From JBCDCU01 sp039180865 (lineage in GTDB: Bacteria; Pseudomonadota; Alphaproteobacteria; Rhizobiales; JACESI01): 64,000 nt of DNA. Shown here in pieces: positions 23,985-32,816 of this stretch (position 1 is its first letter; the number at the start of each line of letters is the position of its first letter). The stretch lies in the NCBI GenBank assembly GCA_039180865.1, contig JBCDCZ010000002.1:5118-69117 (forward strand). The letters are read 5' to 3'. The notes beneath the pieces were generated by a model that searched no databases, was not told where the DNA came from, and saw only the letters and a program-made list of their open reading frames with translations. A program made the translations under genes and the position numbers.

Positions 23985-24860
23985 ATGAAACAGACATTCA
24001 AGCTTCTTCATCTTTGCCTCTTGTCGTCGATCACAGGCGTTAGCGCTGCATCAGCTGCCTCGGACGACGTTCTCTCCGTGCCGGACGACACTATCATAGA
24101 ACAACGCAGAGCGCTTGCAGGCGCCACCAATGGCGCCGGATTCGGGCCTCAATCCCCACGCGATATCAACACGGCAGAAGGGGAAAACCAGCGGATATTT
24201 GCCCATGCGCCAGCGTTCACACGGATGAACCTCTGCAACATCCATTTCCACGAAAATGCAGAACACAAAGGCGGCGAATTCACCACCTTCGCCGGAAACG
24301 GCAACGGCAACGGCAAGGGCTATGGTACCGGCTTCAAATATGACGGCGACCTCACCGACGAAGAGCTGGAACCCGTAAATGTCACGGTCGGCCCGTCGGA
24401 CCATGGTGATCTCGTTCCAGGAGATACGATTGAGGTCCATTTCGTCCACTCAACCGCCGAGGTGACACCCGGCCCGACGCTAGGCGCCTGTGTGAGTGAA
24501 GCAATCACCAATCCGCAATTGCGTGTCGAGGCCGTTATCGCGGTGCTTGTCAATGATGAGGACGCAGTGAGCTTCATGGAGATGACGCAGATTGAAGTGG
24601 TGGACGGGCTCTATCAGGCGGTGAACCTTCCCGATTATCTTGGGGCGCCTGTAACCTATGCAGGCTCAACCACAGGCCCAAGCTACAATGAGAAGGCATC
24701 GCCTTTCCAGGTCACATGGGGCGTCAGGCCGAATGTCGTCAAAGTCGATATCAGAAGCGTCGGCGATTGGCTCTCCGACAATGTCTTCAATGAAGACCAT
24801 GCCCATGGCGTGCGCAATCTGGTGGTTAATCCGCTTCTTCTGTCACCGATTTCGGAATGA
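23985..24860 (+). CDS. Delta-class carbonic anhydrase
   Basis: This 291-residue exported protein has an N-terminal signal peptide (LLHLCLLSSITGVSAASAASD). The mature part matches the delta carbonic anhydrase (CA_like) family first described in diatoms and dinoflagellates. It shows GAGFGPQSPRDI, MNLCNIHFHENAEHKGGEF, SDHGDLVPGDTIEVHFVHSTAE, PQLRVEAVIAVLVND and the C-terminal FQVTWGVRPNV. The two HxH/H clusters are the probable zinc ligands. It would interconvert CO2 and bicarbonate in the periplasm. It is not obviously in an operon; the convergent LysR gene follows 45 bp later. A (NG)4-like stretch at about residue 106 is an unusual loop. Confidence 0.82.
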   Translation: MKQTFKLLHLCLLSSITGVSAASAASDDVLSVPDDTIIEQRRALAGATNGAGFGPQSPRDINTAEGENQRIFAHAPAFTRMNLCNIHFHENAEHKGGEFTTFAGNGNGNGKGYGTGFKYDGDLTDEELEPVNVTVGPSDHGDLVPGDTIEVHFVHSTAEVTPGPTLGACVSEAITNPQLRVEAVIAVLVNDEDAVSFMEMTQIEVVDGLYQAVNLPDYLGAPVTYAGSTTGPSYNEKASPFQVTWGVRPNVVKVDIRSVGDWLSDNVFNEDHAHGVRNLVVNPLLLSPISE

Positions 24861-24905
24861 GTGAGCGCTTTGGGGTTTATCCCAATGACCAGTTATTCGT
24901 CGCCC

Positions 24906-25784
24906 TCAGAGTGACTGCATCGCTTTCGATCTGAGCCACGACACGACAATGCTGACTGTCGTGTTAGGACCTGGCTTGCGCTTCGCCAGAAGATAGAAAT
25001 CGTTCTCGCTCGCGGGAACTGGAATGCCGACATCGATGAGGCTGCCTTTCGCGATCTCATCGAGGACCAGAAAGCGGCTCACGAGGGCAATGCCCTGTCC
25101 GTTCATTGCAGCATCGACCGCCAAACCACTTTGGCTGACTTGAAGGCCACGCTTGCTGTCACCGTCTATTCCTGCTTCCGACAAAACTTTCGGCCACAGA
25201 TTGTGCGTGTCATGGATCTTCGGAAGCCGTGCCAAAGCGTCAGGACGGATCGGAAGCTCAATGGCTGGGACCAGACCAGGGGCTGCCACAGCAATCACAT
25301 GCTGCCTGAACAACAATGTTGCACTCAGCGTTGCCCCGAAAGGCGGCGCCCCCTGACGAACTGCAAGATCGATTCCGTCGCTGTGGAAGCTTGAAACCCG
25401 CTCGGTCGCAAGAATGCGCAGGTCGATTTCCGGGTGTTTTTCCGAAAAGTCCGGGAGGTTCGGGATCAACCATTTGGACGCAAAGGTCGGCGTTACACTG
25501 ATCAGAACCTTGGCGGGCTCCGGCACAAGTTGCGTTGTCGCAGTCACGAGCTCTGAAAACGCCTTTTCGACCCTGGCATGATAGGTGCGGCCTGCGTGGG
25601 TCAGCGCCAGACCTTTCGGCAATCGCTGAAACAGGCTGATACCGAGATGCGCCTCCAGTAGACGGACCTGTTGCGCAACAGCCCCCTGTGTCACGCCAAG
25701 CTCATCCGCCGCAGCGCGAAAACTCAATCGTCGACCGGAAACGTCGAAAGCGCGTAGCGCGTTGAGAGGCGGTAGATCGGACAT
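24906..25784 (-). CDS. LysR-family regulator, GcvA type
   Basis: This 292-residue LysR regulator of the GcvA-like branch opens with LPPLNALRAFDVSGRRLSFRAAADELGVTQGAVAQQVR. An effector domain follows with ISVTPTFASKWLIPNLPDF and DLAVRQG. That branch often controls nearby catabolic or stress genes. It is divergent, with a 97-bp gap, from the SDR - Rid - Rid gene group, which is its likely target. A start at ATG 25784 fits the family well. Confidence 0.92.
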   Translation of the reverse strand: MSDLPPLNALRAFDVSGRRLSFRAAADELGVTQGAVAQQVRLLEAHLGISLFQRLPKGLALTHAGRTYHARVEKAFSELVTATTQLVPEPAKVLISVTPTFASKWLIPNLPDFSEKHPEIDLRILATERVSSFHSDGIDLAVRQGAPPFGATLSATLLFRQHVIAVAAPGLVPAIELPIRPDALARLPKIHDTHNLWPKVLSEAGIDGDSKRGLQVSQSGLAVDAAMNGQGIALVSRFLVLDEIAKGSLIDVGIPVPASENDFYLLAKRKPGPNTTVSIVVSWLRSKAMQSL

Positions 25785-25881
25785 TTGGCAATAGTATTTC
25801 TATTGTCAGAGAACATCAATTCTGACGCGAAGCCCGATTCCTCTCATGGTAATCTGGATGGAAACGACTTTGGAGAGAGAT

Positions 25882-26586
25882 ATGTCAGTAGAAAAAGTGG
25901 CCCTTATCACAGCTGGAGGCAGCGGTATGGGAGCCGACGCAGCACGCCGCCTTGCGGACGATGGGTTCAAGGTGGGTATCCTGTCTTCTTCCGGCAAAGG
26001 CGAGGCACTTGGCGAAGAGCTCGGCGGCTTTGGCGTAACGGGCTCAAACCTTGATGGCGATGCTTTGGCGGCGCTCGTAAAAGGTGCAGAAGAGCGATGG
26101 GGCCGCTTAGATGTCCTCATTAACTCGGCAGGACACGGCCCGAAAGGACCAGTGCTCGAGATCAGTGACGATGACTGGCATCAGGGCATGGAAGTCTACC
26201 TGATGAATGTGGTGCGCCCGACGCGCCTGGTCACGCCCCTGATGCAGCGCCAAGGTGGCGGCGCAATCATCAACATCTCCACCTTCGCAGCTTTTGAACC
26301 GGATCCCTTGTTCCCGACATCCGGCGTCTTTCGGGCCGGTCTTGCAGCCTTTACCAAACTCTTTTCGGATAAATACGCCGCGGAAAACATCCGAATGAAC
26401 AATGTGCTACCTGGCTTCATCGACAGCCTGCCGGAAACCGAGGATCGAAGAGCGCGGATCCCAATGGGGCGCTACGGCCATACAGAGGAAGTCTCCGCGC
26501 TCATCTCGTTTCTCGCGTCTCCCTCCGGGGGATATATGACGGGGCAAAATCTCAGGATTGACGGCGGGCTGACACGTTCAGTTTAA
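25882..26586 (+). CDS. SDR-fold protein with replaced catalytic residues
   Basis: This 234-residue member of the short-chain dehydrogenase fold keeps a glycine-rich nucleotide motif ALITAGGSGMGADAAR, the central NSAG, and the C-terminal GGYMTGQNLRIDGG. The catalytic block is changed. The stretch NISTFAAFEPDPLFPTSGVF shows Thr for Ser, Ser for the catalytic Tyr, and Arg four residues later for Lys. Ordinary SDR oxidoreductase chemistry is therefore doubtful, and a divergent chemistry or ligand role is likely. The start is ATG 25882 behind GGAGAGAG; an earlier ATG at 25846 has no such site. Two Rid genes follow on the same strand, and a GcvA-type regulator faces it. Confidence 0.88.
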   Translation: MSVEKVALITAGGSGMGADAARRLADDGFKVGILSSSGKGEALGEELGGFGVTGSNLDGDALAALVKGAEERWGRLDVLINSAGHGPKGPVLEISDDDWHQGMEVYLMNVVRPTRLVTPLMQRQGGGAIINISTFAAFEPDPLFPTSGVFRAGLAAFTKLFSDKYAAENIRMNNVLPGFIDSLPETEDRRARIPMGRYGHTEEVSALISFLASPSGGYMTGQNLRIDGGLTRSV

Positions 26587-26749
26587 AGGCCGCATACCGT
26601 ATAAGGCATCCCCAGTCGTAACCCAGAGATCCGAAGGCTTTGCGACGCGCAATGAGGCCGTTTGTCCGGCCCATCCTCAAAGAGCCCGCTTCATTGCGAT
26701 GCACTGAAATGGTACCGTCCGCTCACCTTAGAAACAGGACGAGTCCCAG

Positions 26750-27136
26750 ATGCCAAAAGCCATTATTCCCCAGGATTTAGAAAGCTATGTCACTGCCTGG
26801 AAGATGTCTCCAGGACTGGAGCATAACGGCTTCATCTTCATGACGGGCTTTACCGGTGCAGACGCGGACGGCAGATACTCAGATCAGCCAGGTGATCAGA
26901 TTCACGCAGTTTTCGAGAAAATCAGCATGGTTCTGAGTGAGGCGGGCCTAGGCTTTGAGCACATCGTGGAAATGACAAGCTACCATGTCGGACTTCGCGA
27001 TCATCTCGCGGAGTTCAAGGAGATCCGAGCCAAGTATGTTCAAGAGCCTTTTCCCGCATGGACAGCTATCGAAGTCGCCGGATTTGTACGCGAAGGTGCG
27101 ATTATAGAAATCAGATGCATCGCAAGACGAGACTAA
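26750..27136 (+). CDS. RidA-family protein, catalytic arginine absent
   Basis: This 128-residue Rid-family protein shows NGFIFMTGFTGADADG, FEKISMVLSEAGLGFEHIVEMTSYHVGLRDH and AIIEIRCIARRD, all matching the fold. The segment that carries the catalytic Arg in RidA reads FPAWTAIEV here, with Trp instead, so imine hydrolysis by the usual mechanism is unlikely. It follows the divergent-motif SDR gene by 163 bp and is followed by a second Rid gene after 48 bp. The trio probably acts on one metabolite, under the facing GcvA-type regulator. Confidence 0.88.
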   Translation: MPKAIIPQDLESYVTAWKMSPGLEHNGFIFMTGFTGADADGRYSDQPGDQIHAVFEKISMVLSEAGLGFEHIVEMTSYHVGLRDHLAEFKEIRAKYVQEPFPAWTAIEVAGFVREGAIIEIRCIARRD

Positions 27137-27184
27137 GCGCACCCGAAGCGGTCCTTTCCACCCCCGAACAAGAGAGATTACCCG

Positions 27185-27535
27185 ATGACATTAAAACGGA
27201 CCCCTTATCAGGGGCTTGGGCGATGCAGAGCCGTCGTCTCCGACGGCCTCGTCTATGCGGTTGCGACCGACCCTCATGAGGCGGACGGGATCCTTGAGCA
27301 GACGAAAAACACACTCGAGGAATTGGAACGCCTTTTGGTCGAGGCGGGAAGCGGCAAGCCTGGTCTTCTTCAGGCGACCGTGTATGTTGCGGACATGAAG
27401 GAAAAGGCAGCCATGGACAGCGTCTGGATCGACTGGATCGGGCCGGAGGAGAACTGGCCGCAACGGGCCTGTGTCGGGGTCGATCTCGCGGGCCGCGATC
27501 TCATCGAAATCGTCGTCACCGCCAAGGTTCTTTAA
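27185..27535 (+). CDS. RidA-family protein with conserved arginine
   Basis: This 116-residue Rid-family protein has the core GLVYAVATDPHEADG, LEELERLLVEAGSGKPGLLQATVYVADMKEKA and WPQRACVGVDLAGRDLIEIVV. The PxRACV form keeps the Arg that the other two Rid proteins in this window have lost, so this member is the likelier active deaminase. AGAGAG precedes ATG 27185. It is last in the SDR - Rid - Rid group and ends before a hairpin shared with the convergent gene. Confidence 0.9.
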   Translation: MTLKRTPYQGLGRCRAVVSDGLVYAVATDPHEADGILEQTKNTLEELERLLVEAGSGKPGLLQATVYVADMKEKAAMDSVWIDWIGPEENWPQRACVGVDLAGRDLIEIVVTAKVL

Positions 27536-27581
27536 GGACCCGACGTGCGTAGGCACGACGGGCGTTTCGATTATCCCGTTG

Positions 27582-27618
27582 CCAAAGCAAACAAAGCCGG
27601 GGTGCTGAAACACCCCGG
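27582..27618 (-). terminator. Hairpin terminator for the peptidoglycan-binding gene
   Basis: CCGGGGTG (27597-27604) pairs with CACCCCGG (27611-27618) around CTGAAA. On the minus strand it is followed by CTTTGTTTGCTTTGG, a T-rich tract. It lies 33 bp past the stop of the minus-strand gene at 27651 and 62 bp past the plus-strand Rid gene, so it may serve both directions. Confidence 0.6.
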
Positions 27619-27650
27619 ATTCTATAGGTCGGTTTTAAAGGAGCGGAGCC

Positions 27651-28331
27651 TTAAAACTTCAACCCGTCCGCGCCTGCCGCAGCCTGGTTGCTATTCGGCA
27701 CTGCAGCCGCAGCTGGCAAGTGTGTTTGTGCGCCCGAATTTGGCTGAACTGGGAAAGGCACCTGTGTGTGCTGCGATCGTCCCGTCTGCTGAGGCGCGAC
27801 ATAGGCCGGTGCAACAATCTGCGGCGCACTTCCCTGTTGCGGAGCGGCGTCATAGGGCTGCGCGCTACCCTGGACAACATGCGGTTGAGCCGGAACGCGG
27901 CGTGCCAGAACGGCGTTCGATTGCTGATAGAGCAACACAAGGCCGGCGTTACTGAGCTTGCCGGTGACCGGCAAGCGATTTGCCGCCTGAAACTGCCTGA
28001 CAGCCGTTCTCGTCCGGCGCCCGGCGACACCGTCCGGAACGCCCGCATCAAAGCGCAAAACGTTCAAGCGGGTCTGGATATCGAACATCGCATCGACATC
28101 GGCCTGACTGCGTCTGGCGATGGATCTCGGGCGATACCGTTTCGTATAAGTTCGCGTCTTCTTTCTTTTGTGATGTTTGTAGACTTTGTGGGCCACATAG
28201 CCTGCGGCAGCGCCAGCTGCGAGGCCGCCAAGGATTTTCCCGGCTTTTCCGGCCTGCACCTGTGTAATTGGTGCGGACAACAAAAGTGCGGAGCTAAGAG
28301 CAAGAATACTTGCAGATTTGATAAGGGACAT
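27651..28331 (-). CDS. Exported peptidoglycan-binding-domain protein
   Basis: This is a 226-residue protein. A signal peptide (SILALSSALLLSAPITQVQA) is followed by a glycine-zipper-like segment (GKILGGLAAGAAAGYVAHKVYKHHKRKK). Next comes a PG_binding_1 domain at about residues 78-138 (DIQTRLNVLRFDAGVPDGVAGRRTRTAVRQFQ, then RLPVTGKLSNAGL). The rest is a Pro/Gln-rich flexible tail. It probably attaches to peptidoglycan in the periplasm. The basic KHHKRKKTRTYTKRYRPR region is notable. Its partner is unknown. It is monocistronic, ending at a hairpin terminator. Confidence 0.85.
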   Translation of the reverse strand: MSLIKSASILALSSALLLSAPITQVQAGKAGKILGGLAAGAAAGYVAHKVYKHHKRKKTRTYTKRYRPRSIARRSQADVDAMFDIQTRLNVLRFDAGVPDGVAGRRTRTAVRQFQAANRLPVTGKLSNAGLVLLYQQSNAVLARRVPAQPHVVQGSAQPYDAAPQQGSAPQIVAPAYVAPQQTGRSQHTQVPFPVQPNSGAQTHLPAAAAVPNSNQAAAGADGLKF

Positions 28332-28805
28332 GGGGTTTCCAATCTTCGGTTCGTGGGGTCGATGATTGGAGAGTAAGAAGCGAATTTTTCAGCTCGATTT
28401 CTGACAGGTTTCTGTTTCGTTTCAGCAGCGCATTGAAGGACCGCAATGTCTGCGTTTTGAGCCGGATTGGCGCTCAATGTGCCTTGCTGAGAGACCGTTA
28501 GATCCATCTTATCGTTGACTTTTTTTGAACTAGCCGCAGCGTGAAACAATTGAAACGCGAAAAGAAATGAACGCGCATCAAAAGACCCTCATCCTGACAG
28601 TATTGCAATCCCTCACCCCAAAGAGAGGGAGACAAGGATACTGAATACAATGATCCTCTTTCGAGCGGCTTTTAACGGCAAACCGAAGCCGAAATCATAA
28701 GACAGCGACCGTAGAAAACCTGAAGGGCAGAAGGGGTGCAAAAAGCCTCGCACCCCCCTTTCCGGACTGACCTTCAGCGGCTATGAGCGCCGCCACGCCT
28801 CTCCA
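28332..28805. other. Gene-free stretch between RTX gene end and peptidoglycan-binding gene start
   Basis: No reading frame with family-like composition is visible. It contains the promoter region of the gene starting at 28331 and, near 28733-28756, a hairpin downstream of the RTX gene. Nothing else was recognised. Confidence 0.5.
28733..28756 (-). terminator. Hairpin downstream of the RTX exoprotein gene
   Basis: GGGGTGC (28733-28739) pairs with GCACCCC (28750-28756). It lies about 50 bp past the RTX stop codon. The following sequence is only weakly T-rich on the minus strand (TTCTGCCCTTC), so factor-independent termination is uncertain. Confidence 0.35.
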
Positions 28806-31800
28806 TCACATGAAGAAATCATCATTCGTCGGGGGCGGAGCAATCGGCTCCTCGACGAGTTCAAAGCGGACGGAATCCGCAATGACGGTCCCCGGATCGC
28901 TTGCATCTGCCGCGCTGTACCGCACAAAGAGCGTCTCACCCGCTTCGACCTCGACAAATCCTAGTTCTTCCCATCGGGGTCCGAGGCGATCACTCATATC
29001 GAAGTCCTCGAAGACAAAGACATCGTCGCCTGCACCGAACGCAATATCGATTGCTCCCGTATGGCCGCTATGGGCCTGACCACCCGTATCTCTGATGTCG
29101 CGCAGCGAGACCTCGTATGTGCCTGAGGTTTCGGCGACGGCTTCAAAGGATATCGTCGCGTCGCTCCCGGACTCCGCGAAGAGGAAATTGTCACCAAGGA
29201 ATCCGCCGGGAAAGGCCGCACCGGCATCCTGCCAGTCGCCCGTCAGGATTGCGTCATCGTTGTCAACGATCAAGAGCCGGTCGGCGATAAGGGCCGGATC
29301 GTACCCGCTATACACATCACCGGCGATCCGCCCTGTCAGAGTAACACCGTCCCGGGTCTCCTCGACGAGATTGAAATTGCTGGCAGACGTGGCACCGGTC
29401 GTGATCGCGGCAAAAATATGGGCGTCTTCGGTGACAAAGCGCGGCGCGTCATTGTCGACAGGCCCGTTATGCCAGGACCCCAGAATTTCGCTGACACCGC
29501 CATTGATCGTCTTCACAATGGTTCCCGGACCTTCCGTCTTGAGCCCGAGAACGACGAAGTTTGCGCCATCATTGACGATGTTTGCCTCAAAACCCAAAGC
29601 CTCGGTGTCTCCTTCAGTATTGAGCTGCCGGGCATAGGCGTTTTGATCTTTCAGCTGGACGGATGGGCCAACAAAGTTCTCAAAGTACACATCGCCTTGC
29701 TCCCCTTCCGCGACCGCCTCATACCGCCCGCCAGTAATATCCTGGAGAACGACCGTGCGGTCACTGTCATGGAGGAAGACCGTGGGATTTCCCCCATTTC
29801 CGAAAGCATTTATTGCTTCAAAGGTGACGACGTCCGGTTCACCGTCGGCGATGCGAAAGACCGTATTTCGCCCCAAATTCCCTGGATCGGATCCGATAAC
29901 GCGTTCAACATTTCCCCGAACGACGATTTCTCCTTCGAATATCCATCGTTCGTCAGCCGCTGGAATGTAGACCGTCGTGGCACCGGAATCGATTGCAGCC
30001 TGGAACGCCGCAGTCGCATCGACACCCGGAACACCGCCGAAATCAGCGATGTTTGCCCAATTGTCGAAATCGGGATCAAGCGGCACCTCCGGTGTTTCCC
30101 TCAGGTCCAAGCCAATCCGCGTATCGGGACTATCGAACAACTGGAACGCACCGCCACGACCAGACGTTGCAGAACCGACGGCGAAATACTCGTCGATATC
30201 GTCCACATTGACGTCTCTGTTTCCGAAAAACCCTTGGATCTGGTTTTCCAATGATCGATTGAAGCCCTCAGTCGTTACATTCTCGCCGTAAAAGAAACGC
30301 GTATTGATGATCGCCGGGTCCGCCATGTCGGGATCCGTCGACGTAAATTCGCTGTCAATCAGCAGTGCCCGCGAGGATTGATTACCGTTCACCAATCCAA
30401 CGCCTGGTCCCTCATAATCGACCTGACGCGCGAAGATACCGTCGGCAAATCCGTTATTGATCCCGACCTCTTGTCCGCGCAGGGTCAGACCTTCAACGGT
30501 GACGCTGTTTCCCTGAAACCGGTTGTCGATCCCGATGTTGAACCCTTCGATCGTTACATCCTCAATGAATATCGGGCCGGTCTCCCCCGTCGTCAGATTG
30601 AGGCCGATCGATCCGCCATCGTCCGAGCGGATCGTGACATTGCGGATCGCGGATTGATTGTTGCCATTGAAAGAAAGGCCAATGGCATCGGGGTTCCCCA
30701 CACCGATATCGAAGGTGACATCCATGACGCGGTTGTTGAAGGCCTGGGCGACACCTGGCGTATATTCAAAGATCCCGCCCTGGAAGTTGAGATTGTCGGC
30801 AAGTTTGAAAATCGTACCGTCTTCGCTCTCCCCCTGGATCGTGATGAAATTCGGAACCGGCGTACCAACGCCGTTGGGAAATGTGAGCGTGTCGGAGATG
30901 TCATAAACGCCGTCCTCGAAGAAATATGTGACGCGTGTTTGAAACGTATCGAATAGGGCTTGAAGGGCTGCCGTATCGTCGATTCCGTCATCAGCGATGA
31001 CGCCAAAGTCGGCCACATCGATGATCCCGAAATCATCCGGGAACGGAATGGGTGAATCGAAGGAAAAGTCGGCTTCGCTAAGCTGATCGCCGCGCACGCC
31101 ATCGATGAACACCGATGTTTCCTCAAGGCCAATTGTTACACCGCGCCCGGAGTCTGAAAATGTTAATTCTTCAAAGGAACCGTCGGTAAAACGGATTGTG
31201 TCGACGCCCAGTTCAAAGCCATGGAGCGTGTCACTCCCGTCATCGGTTCCAAAAATGAAGGCGTCTGAACCTTCGCCACCATTAAGCCGATCATTACCCG
31301 CGCCGCCGATGATCGTGTCATCACCATCACTTCCTTCAATGCGGTCATCGCCGAGGCCGCCAAAGAGTTCGTCGTTACCGCTTCCGCCGGATTGCCGGTC
31401 ATTTCCGTCCCCGCCGTCAATCACGTCATTACCGGCACCGCCGGATTGCTGGTCGTCACTGACGCCGCCGATCAGCGTGTCATTTCCACCGTTGCCATCC
31501 TGCCGGGCAGCGACCGTGAGGCTTGAGGCATCGAAAACATCGGCACCCTCATTGCCCGTCACCCGTTCGATGCTGGAAAGGCCCTGATCGAGCGTGAACG
31601 CCATTTCCGTTGTGACTCTCACTTCATCGAAGCCATCGCCACCATCGATCAGCGTATCTTCGGCGTCGACGAAGAAGTCGTCGTCCCCTTCACCTCCGTA
31701 AAGTGCGTCGGCACCGGCACCACCATTGAGCCGGTCATTCCCCTCACCTCCAATGAGGGTATCGTCACCGTCATTTCCCTCGATCCGGTCGTCACCAAGA

Positions 31801-32816
31801 CCGCCTGAGAGTTCGTCATTGCCTGTGCCGCCAGCTTGCCGGTCATTGCCGTCGCCGCCGACAATTGTGTCATCGCCCTCGCCGCCTGACTGACGATCGT
31901 CGTCGATGCCACCAATCAGGGTATCATTGCCACCGTCGCCATCCTGCCGGGCCGCGACGGTGAGGCTTGACGCATCAAAGACATCGTTACCATCATTACC
32001 CGTCACCCGTTCGATGCTGGAAAGCCCCTGATTAAGCGTGAAAGCTGCTGTCGTTGTGACCCTGACTTCATCGAAGCCGTCACCGCCGTCAATCAACGTG
32101 TCTTCGGCATCAACAAAGAAGTCGTCATCCCCCTCACCGCCGTAGAGTGCGTCGGCACCGGCACCACCATTGAGACGGTCATTGCCCTCGCCTCCAAAGA
32201 GCGTATCGTTGCCGTCATTCCCTTCGATCCGGTCGTCGCCAAGGCCGCCAGTAAGCTCGTCATTGCCGGCTCCGCCGGCTTGCCGGTCATTTCCGTCCCC
32301 ACCGTCGATTGTGTCATCGCCTTCGCCACCTGACTGACGGTCGTCGCCAACGCCACCAATCAGCGTATCATTGCCACCGTTGCCATCCTGGCGTGCGGCG
32401 ACCGTCAGGCCTGATGCGTCAAAGACATCATTCCCGTCATTTCCCGTCACCCGTTCGATGCTCGAAAGTCCTTGATCGAGTATGAAGGCCATTGCCGTTG
32501 TGACCCTGACTTCGTCAAAGCCCTCACCGCCATCAATCAGAGTATCTTCGGCATCGGCGAACAGGTCGTCATCGCCGGCACCACCGAAGATTCGGTCGGC
32601 GCCCGCGCCTCCATTGAGCCGGTCGTTGCCGTCGTTCCCAATCAGCGTATCGTTGCCGTCGCGGCCTTCCAGGCGATCATTGCCCAAACCGCCCTCCAGG
32701 ACATCGTCGCCTTCGGTCCCGGTGAGCCTGAGCGGATCCGTTGCTGCGGTTTCAGTTTCGGGGTCTGCCAGTCCAATATCCGGCAGATTCTCGTTGTCTG
32801 AGAGAAACGATGACAT
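28806..32816 (-). CDS. RTX-repeat and parallel beta-helix exoprotein (pectate-lyase-3-like)
   Basis: This is a 1336-residue acidic protein. Residues about 28-535 hold hemolysin-type calcium-binding nonapeptides (GGxGxDxLx) in three near-identical 148-residue units plus part of a fourth. Each unit includes DAEDTLIDGG, FDEVRVTT and SSIERVTGN. Residues about 600-885 and 915-1175 look like pectate-lyase-3 right-handed beta-helices (VADFGVIADDGIDDTAALQA; NIADFGGVPGVDATAAFQAA). Residues about 1180-1325 resemble a golvesin-like C-terminal domain (YEVSLRDIRDTGG; TVIADSVRFELV). It is probably secreted and binds or cleaves polysaccharide. There is no Sec signal; type I secretion is expected, although RTX repeats usually sit near the C-terminus. 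ATG 32816 has a GGAGG site. No HlyB/HlyD genes are nearby. Confidence 0.87.
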   Translation of the reverse strand: MSSFLSDNENLPDIGLADPETETAATDPLRLTGTEGDDVLEGGLGNDRLEGRDGNDTLIGNDGNDRLNGGAGADRIFGGAGDDDLFADAEDTLIDGGEGFDEVRVTTAMAFILDQGLSSIERVTGNDGNDVFDASGLTVAARQDGNGGNDTLIGGVGDDRQSGGEGDDTIDGGDGNDRQAGGAGNDELTGGLGDDRIEGNDGNDTLFGGEGNDRLNGGAGADALYGGEGDDDFFVDAEDTLIDGGDGFDEVRVTTTAAFTLNQGLSSIERVTGNDGNDVFDASSLTVAARQDGDGGNDTLIGGIDDDRQSGGEGDDTIVGGDGNDRQAGGTGNDELSGGLGDDRIEGNDGDDTLIGGEGNDRLNGGAGADALYGGEGDDDFFVDAEDTLIDGGDGFDEVRVTTEMAFTLDQGLSSIERVTGNEGADVFDASSLTVAARQDGNGGNDTLIGGVSDDQQSGGAGNDVIDGGDGNDRQSGGSGNDELFGGLGDDRIEGSDGDDTIIGGAGNDRLNGGEGSDAFIFGTDDGSDTLHGFELGVDTIRFTDGSFEELTFSDSGRGVTIGLEETSVFIDGVRGDQLSEADFSFDSPIPFPDDFGIIDVADFGVIADDGIDDTAALQALFDTFQTRVTYFFEDGVYDISDTLTFPNGVGTPVPNFITIQGESEDGTIFKLADNLNFQGGIFEYTPGVAQAFNNRVMDVTFDIGVGNPDAIGLSFNGNNQSAIRNVTIRSDDGGSIGLNLTTGETGPIFIEDVTIEGFNIGIDNRFQGNSVTVEGLTLRGQEVGINNGFADGIFARQVDYEGPGVGLVNGNQSSRALLIDSEFTSTDPDMADPAIINTRFFYGENVTTEGFNRSLENQIQGFFGNRDVNVDDIDEYFAVGSATSGRGGAFQLFDSPDTRIGLDLRETPEVPLDPDFDNWANIADFGGVPGVDATAAFQAAIDSGATTVYIPAADERWIFEGEIVVRGNVERVIGSDPGNLGRNTVFRIADGEPDVVTFEAINAFGNGGNPTVFLHDSDRTVVLQDITGGRYEAVAEGEQGDVYFENFVGPSVQLKDQNAYARQLNTEGDTEALGFEANIVNDGANFVVLGLKTEGPGTIVKTINGGVSEILGSWHNGPVDNDAPRFVTEDAHIFAAITTGATSASNFNLVEETRDGVTLTGRIAGDVYSGYDPALIADRLLIVDNDDAILTGDWQDAGAAFPGGFLGDNFLFAESGSDATISFEAVAETSGTYEVSLRDIRDTGGQAHSGHTGAIDIAFGAGDDVFVFEDFDMSDRLGPRWEELGFVEVEAGETLFVRYSAADASDPGTVIADSVRFELVEEPIAPPPTNDDFFM
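31262..32692 (-). repeat. 444-bp tandem repeats inside the RTX gene
   Basis: Copies of a 444-bp (148-codon) unit are in phase: the marker GT(A/G)TCTTCGG recurs at 31654, 32098 and 32542, exactly 444 bp apart. About 3.2 copies span the RTX region. High nucleotide identity between copies suggests recent duplication or gene conversion and a risk of assembly collapse. Confidence 0.85.

Noticed and set aside
31262..32692. CRISPR-like regular repeats
   Set aside because: The units are 444 bp, in frame and encode RTX nonapeptides; there are no short repeats with unique spacers and no cas genes.
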